Below, in pieces: positions 62,010 through 64,000 of a DNA stretch of 64,000 nucleotides. Positions within the stretch are counted from its first letter, which is position 1. Each line of letters starts with the position of its first letter. A program made the position numbers and the translations under genes. The stretch lies in the NCBI RefSeq assembly GCF_000023105.1, contig NC_012669.1, positions 3,287,025-3,351,024 on the forward strand. The letters are read 5' to 3'. This stretch comes from Beutenbergia cavernae DSM 12333 (GTDB taxonomy: Bacteria > Actinomycetota > Actinomycetes > Actinomycetales > Beutenbergiaceae). The notes under the pieces were generated by a model, which saw only the letters and a list, made by a program, of their open reading frames with translations, was not told the origin of the DNA and did no database searches.

Positions 62010-64000
62010 GTGCACACTCCGGCCCCTGTCCAGATCACCCTCTCTGCGCCGGCTCCCGGGCCGTTCGGCGAGATCGACTCGGGCATCCTCAAGGTCCGCG
62101 CCGCCGCCGTGCCGGAGGGTGCACCCCCGGCCAGAGCCGTCCTCGACGGCGACCTCGATCTCCCGCTCGGCCCGCGCGCCGAGCTGCGCTACGCGGTGCG
62201 CCCGCACGTCTCCCCCGGCGACCCCGCGTACTCCGCGACCTGGGTCGCCGTGGACGTCGAGCTCGACGACGGCACCACGCTCGCCGCCAGCGGCGCCACG
62301 GATGCCCGCGGCGTGGCGCTGACGCCCGCGGCGCAGGCGGCGGCGCGGCACCTCGTGGCCGGGCAGTGGAACCTCGTGCGCGTCCCGCTCGGTCCCGTGG
62401 CGGGCCGGCGCGTGCGCGCGATCCACCTCGCGTGCTCCCCGCCCGCCGACGCGGAGCTCGACCTCGCCGCCGTCGAGGTCGTCGACTCCTTCGCCGCCGA
62501 CGACGCGCGCTCTCTCGTCGATCGCGTCGAGACACGGCGCGGCACCCACTCCGACGGCTCCTTCTCGCGCGGGAACACCGTGCCCGCCGTGGCGAGGCCC
62601 AACGGGTTCCAGCTCGTCGTCCCCATGACCGACGCCACGACCGACCGCTGGCTGTACGAGTGGGGTCCCGCCGGCGGCCTGGCGCTCCAGGGCATCGGCG
62701 TCTCGCACATCCCCAGCCCGTGGATGGGCGACCGGAACCAGCTCGCGATCATGCCCGTGCCGCTGCCCGGGCCGGACGCGCGCGCGAGCGACGTGCCGCG
62801 CGAGCCCGGCGCCCGAGCCCTGCCGTTCTCCCACGCCGAGGAGGAGGCGCGGGCGCACCTCTACCGCGTGCGGCTGCATCCCGACTCCGGCGACGCGCTC
62901 GACGTCGCCGTCACGTCCGCCGAACGCGCCCTCGTGCTGCGCACGACGCTGCCGGCGGCGGGCGGCGCCGTCGTCCTCGATCTCGTCCGCGGCGACGGCG
63001 AGCTGCGGATCGCCGCGGACGGCACCGTGAGCGGGTGGGTCGACGGCGGCTCGCGGCTGTCCGCGGGCCGGAGCCGCATGTTCGTGGCCGGGTCGTTCGA
63101 CACCGCGCCGGACGACGTGGCCGGGACGGACGACGCGCAGCCGGGCTCCGCCGTCGCGAGCTTCAGCGCGCCTGTCGTCGAGTTGCGCCTGGCCACCTCG
63201 TTCCTCGGCGCCGAGCAGGCGGCCGCGAACCTGACCGAGGTGAGCGGCTCGTTCGACGACGTGGCCTCGGCGACCCGAGCCGCCTGGGCGCAGCGGCTGG
63301 GCGGCTGGAGCGTCGAGGGCGCGAGCGACGACGAGCTCACGACCCTCGCGTCGAACCTGTACCGGCTGCACCTGTACCCGAACGCGCACCACGAGCCGGT
63401 GGAGACCGGCGGCTCGCCGGCACCGTGGCACGCCAGCCCGGTGCTCGACGGCGCCCCAGCGGTTCCCGGCGAGCTGTACGTCAACAACGGGTTCTGGGAC
63501 ACGTACCGGACGGCGTGGCCCGCGTACGCGCTGCTCGAGCCCACGCGCGCTGCGAGGCTCGTCGACGGGTTCGTCCAGCAGTACCGGGAGGGCGGCTGGG
63601 TCGCGCGCTGGTCCTCCCCCGGCTACGCGGACCTCATGACGGGCACGAGCTCCGACGCGGCGTTCGCGGACGCCGTGCTCAAGGGCGTCACGGTGCCGGA
63701 CCTCCCGGCTCTCTACGCGGCCGCGCTGCGCAACGCCACCGTCGTGCCGCCGTCGCCCGGCGTGGGCCGCAAGGGCCTCGCCACGTCCGCGTTCCGGGGG
63801 TACGTCGACCGGCGTACGCCGGAGTCCGTGTCGTGGGCGCTGGAGAGCTACCTCAACGACGACGCGATCGCCCGCCTGGCCGACCACCTGGCGGAGCACG
63901 CGAGCGACGCCCTCGAGCGCCGGCGCCTCGCGGACGAGGCCGCGTACCTGCGGACCCGGGCGGCGGAGTACGTCACGCTGTTCGACGCCGGCACCGGCTT
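62010..64000 (+). CDS. GH92 alpha-mannosidase (3' end outside window)
   Basis: Calcium-dependent exo-alpha-mannosidase family. After an N-terminal beta-sandwich (SHIPSPWMGDRNQLAIMPV), the catalytic (alpha/alpha)6 barrel shows NNGFWDTYRTAWPAYALL, WVARWSSPGYADLMTGTSSD, ALRNATVVPPSPGVGRKGL and VSWALESYLNDD, all GH92 hallmarks. GTG start chosen for GAGGAC upstream and because the only earlier in-frame ATG (61953) lies at the promoter. No signal peptide seen, so it probably trims imported oligosaccharides inside the cell. About 663 codons present; C-terminus missing. Confidence 0.92.
   Translation, partial: MHTPAPVQITLSAPAPGPFGEIDSGILKVRAAAVPEGAPPARAVLDGDLDLPLGPRAELRYAVRPHVSPGDPAYSATWVAVDVELDDGTTLAASGATDARGVALTPAAQAAARHLVAGQWNLVRVPLGPVAGRRVRAIHLACSPPADAELDLAAVEVVDSFAADDARSLVDRVETRRGTHSDGSFSRGNTVPAVARPNGFQLVVPMTDATTDRWLYEWGPAGGLALQGIGVSHIPSPWMGDRNQLAIMPVPLPGPDARASDVPREPGARALPFSHAEEEARAHLYRVRLHPDSGDALDVAVTSAERALVLRTTLPAAGGAVVLDLVRGDGELRIAADGTVSGWVDGGSRLSAGRSRMFVAGSFDTAPDDVAGTDDAQPGSAVASFSAPVVELRLATSFLGAEQAAANLTEVSGSFDDVASATRAAWAQRLGGWSVEGASDDELTTLASNLYRLHLYPNAHHEPVETGGSPAPWHASPVLDGAPAVPGELYVNNGFWDTYRTAWPAYALLEPTRAARLVDGFVQQYREGGWVARWSSPGYADLMTGTSSDAAFADAVLKGVTVPDLPALYAAALRNATVVPPSPGVGRKGLATSAFRGYVDRRTPESVSWALESYLNDDAIARLADHLAEHASDALERRRLADEAAYLRTRAAEYVTLFDAGTG

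Overview
The window is about 64 kb of very GC-rich DNA with GTG starts, 4-nt ATGA/GTGA gene overlaps and no insertion sequences, phage genes, tRNA or rRNA genes. Gene content (sdhCDAB, trpS next to a 2'-5' RNA ligase and a YihY gene, SigE-like ECF factor, a TIGR03086-type protein, ROK/LacI-style sugar regulation, many sugar ABC importers) fits a saprophytic actinomycete of the order Micrococcales, probably near Cellulomonas/Promicromonospora. Genus placement is inference from gene order and codon usage only.

Layout. 1-5.1 kb (minus strand): end of a BMP-type (probably nucleoside) ABC importer, an M20 amidohydrolase and ManC. 5.3-8.8 kb: complete succinate dehydrogenase operon sdhCDAB. 8.9-12.7 kb: an APH-type phosphotransferase, then trpS/2'-5' RNA ligase/YihY on the minus strand. 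12.7-13.9 kb: a non-coding stretch holding two families of tandem repeats that share one core, followed by a long inverted repeat. 13.9-17.0 kb: deoR-galT-galK Leloir operon. 17.1-21.8 kb: a four-gene lipoprotein/membrane-fusion/ABC/FtsX export cassette. 21.8-28.7 kb: ECF sigma factor with its membrane partner, and several regulator/effector pairs.

28.7-40.3 kb is the most interesting block: two divergent, translationally coupled operons plus one convergent gene. They encode a sugar ABC importer, a GH20-like hydrolase, an SDR, a lactonase, an N-acyl-D-amino-acid deacylase, a fold-type-III PLP deaminase, RidA, a DapA-family aldolase, an IclR regulator and a second SDR. Taken together they supply each step for oxidising an N-acylated amino sugar to its lactone and aldonate, deacylating it, deaminating it to a 2-keto-3-deoxy acid and splitting that to pyruvate, without phosphorylation. 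This reading is inference from family chemistry.

40.4-48.4 kb is mostly housekeeping: xthA, small proteins, folD-glyA preceded by a ZTP (pfl) riboswitch, a YdeI-type protein, a serine hydrolase, a GNAT acetyltransferase and purU. 48.4-54.4 kb: a ChvE/MmsAB-type monosaccharide importer with a ROK regulator and an additional lone ATPase. 54.7-64 kb: an alpha-mannoside locus with a GH38 mannosidase, a Tat-lipoprotein sugar importer and, divergently, a GH92 mannosidase running off the right edge. The GH38 frame has lost its expected stop and runs through the following gene.
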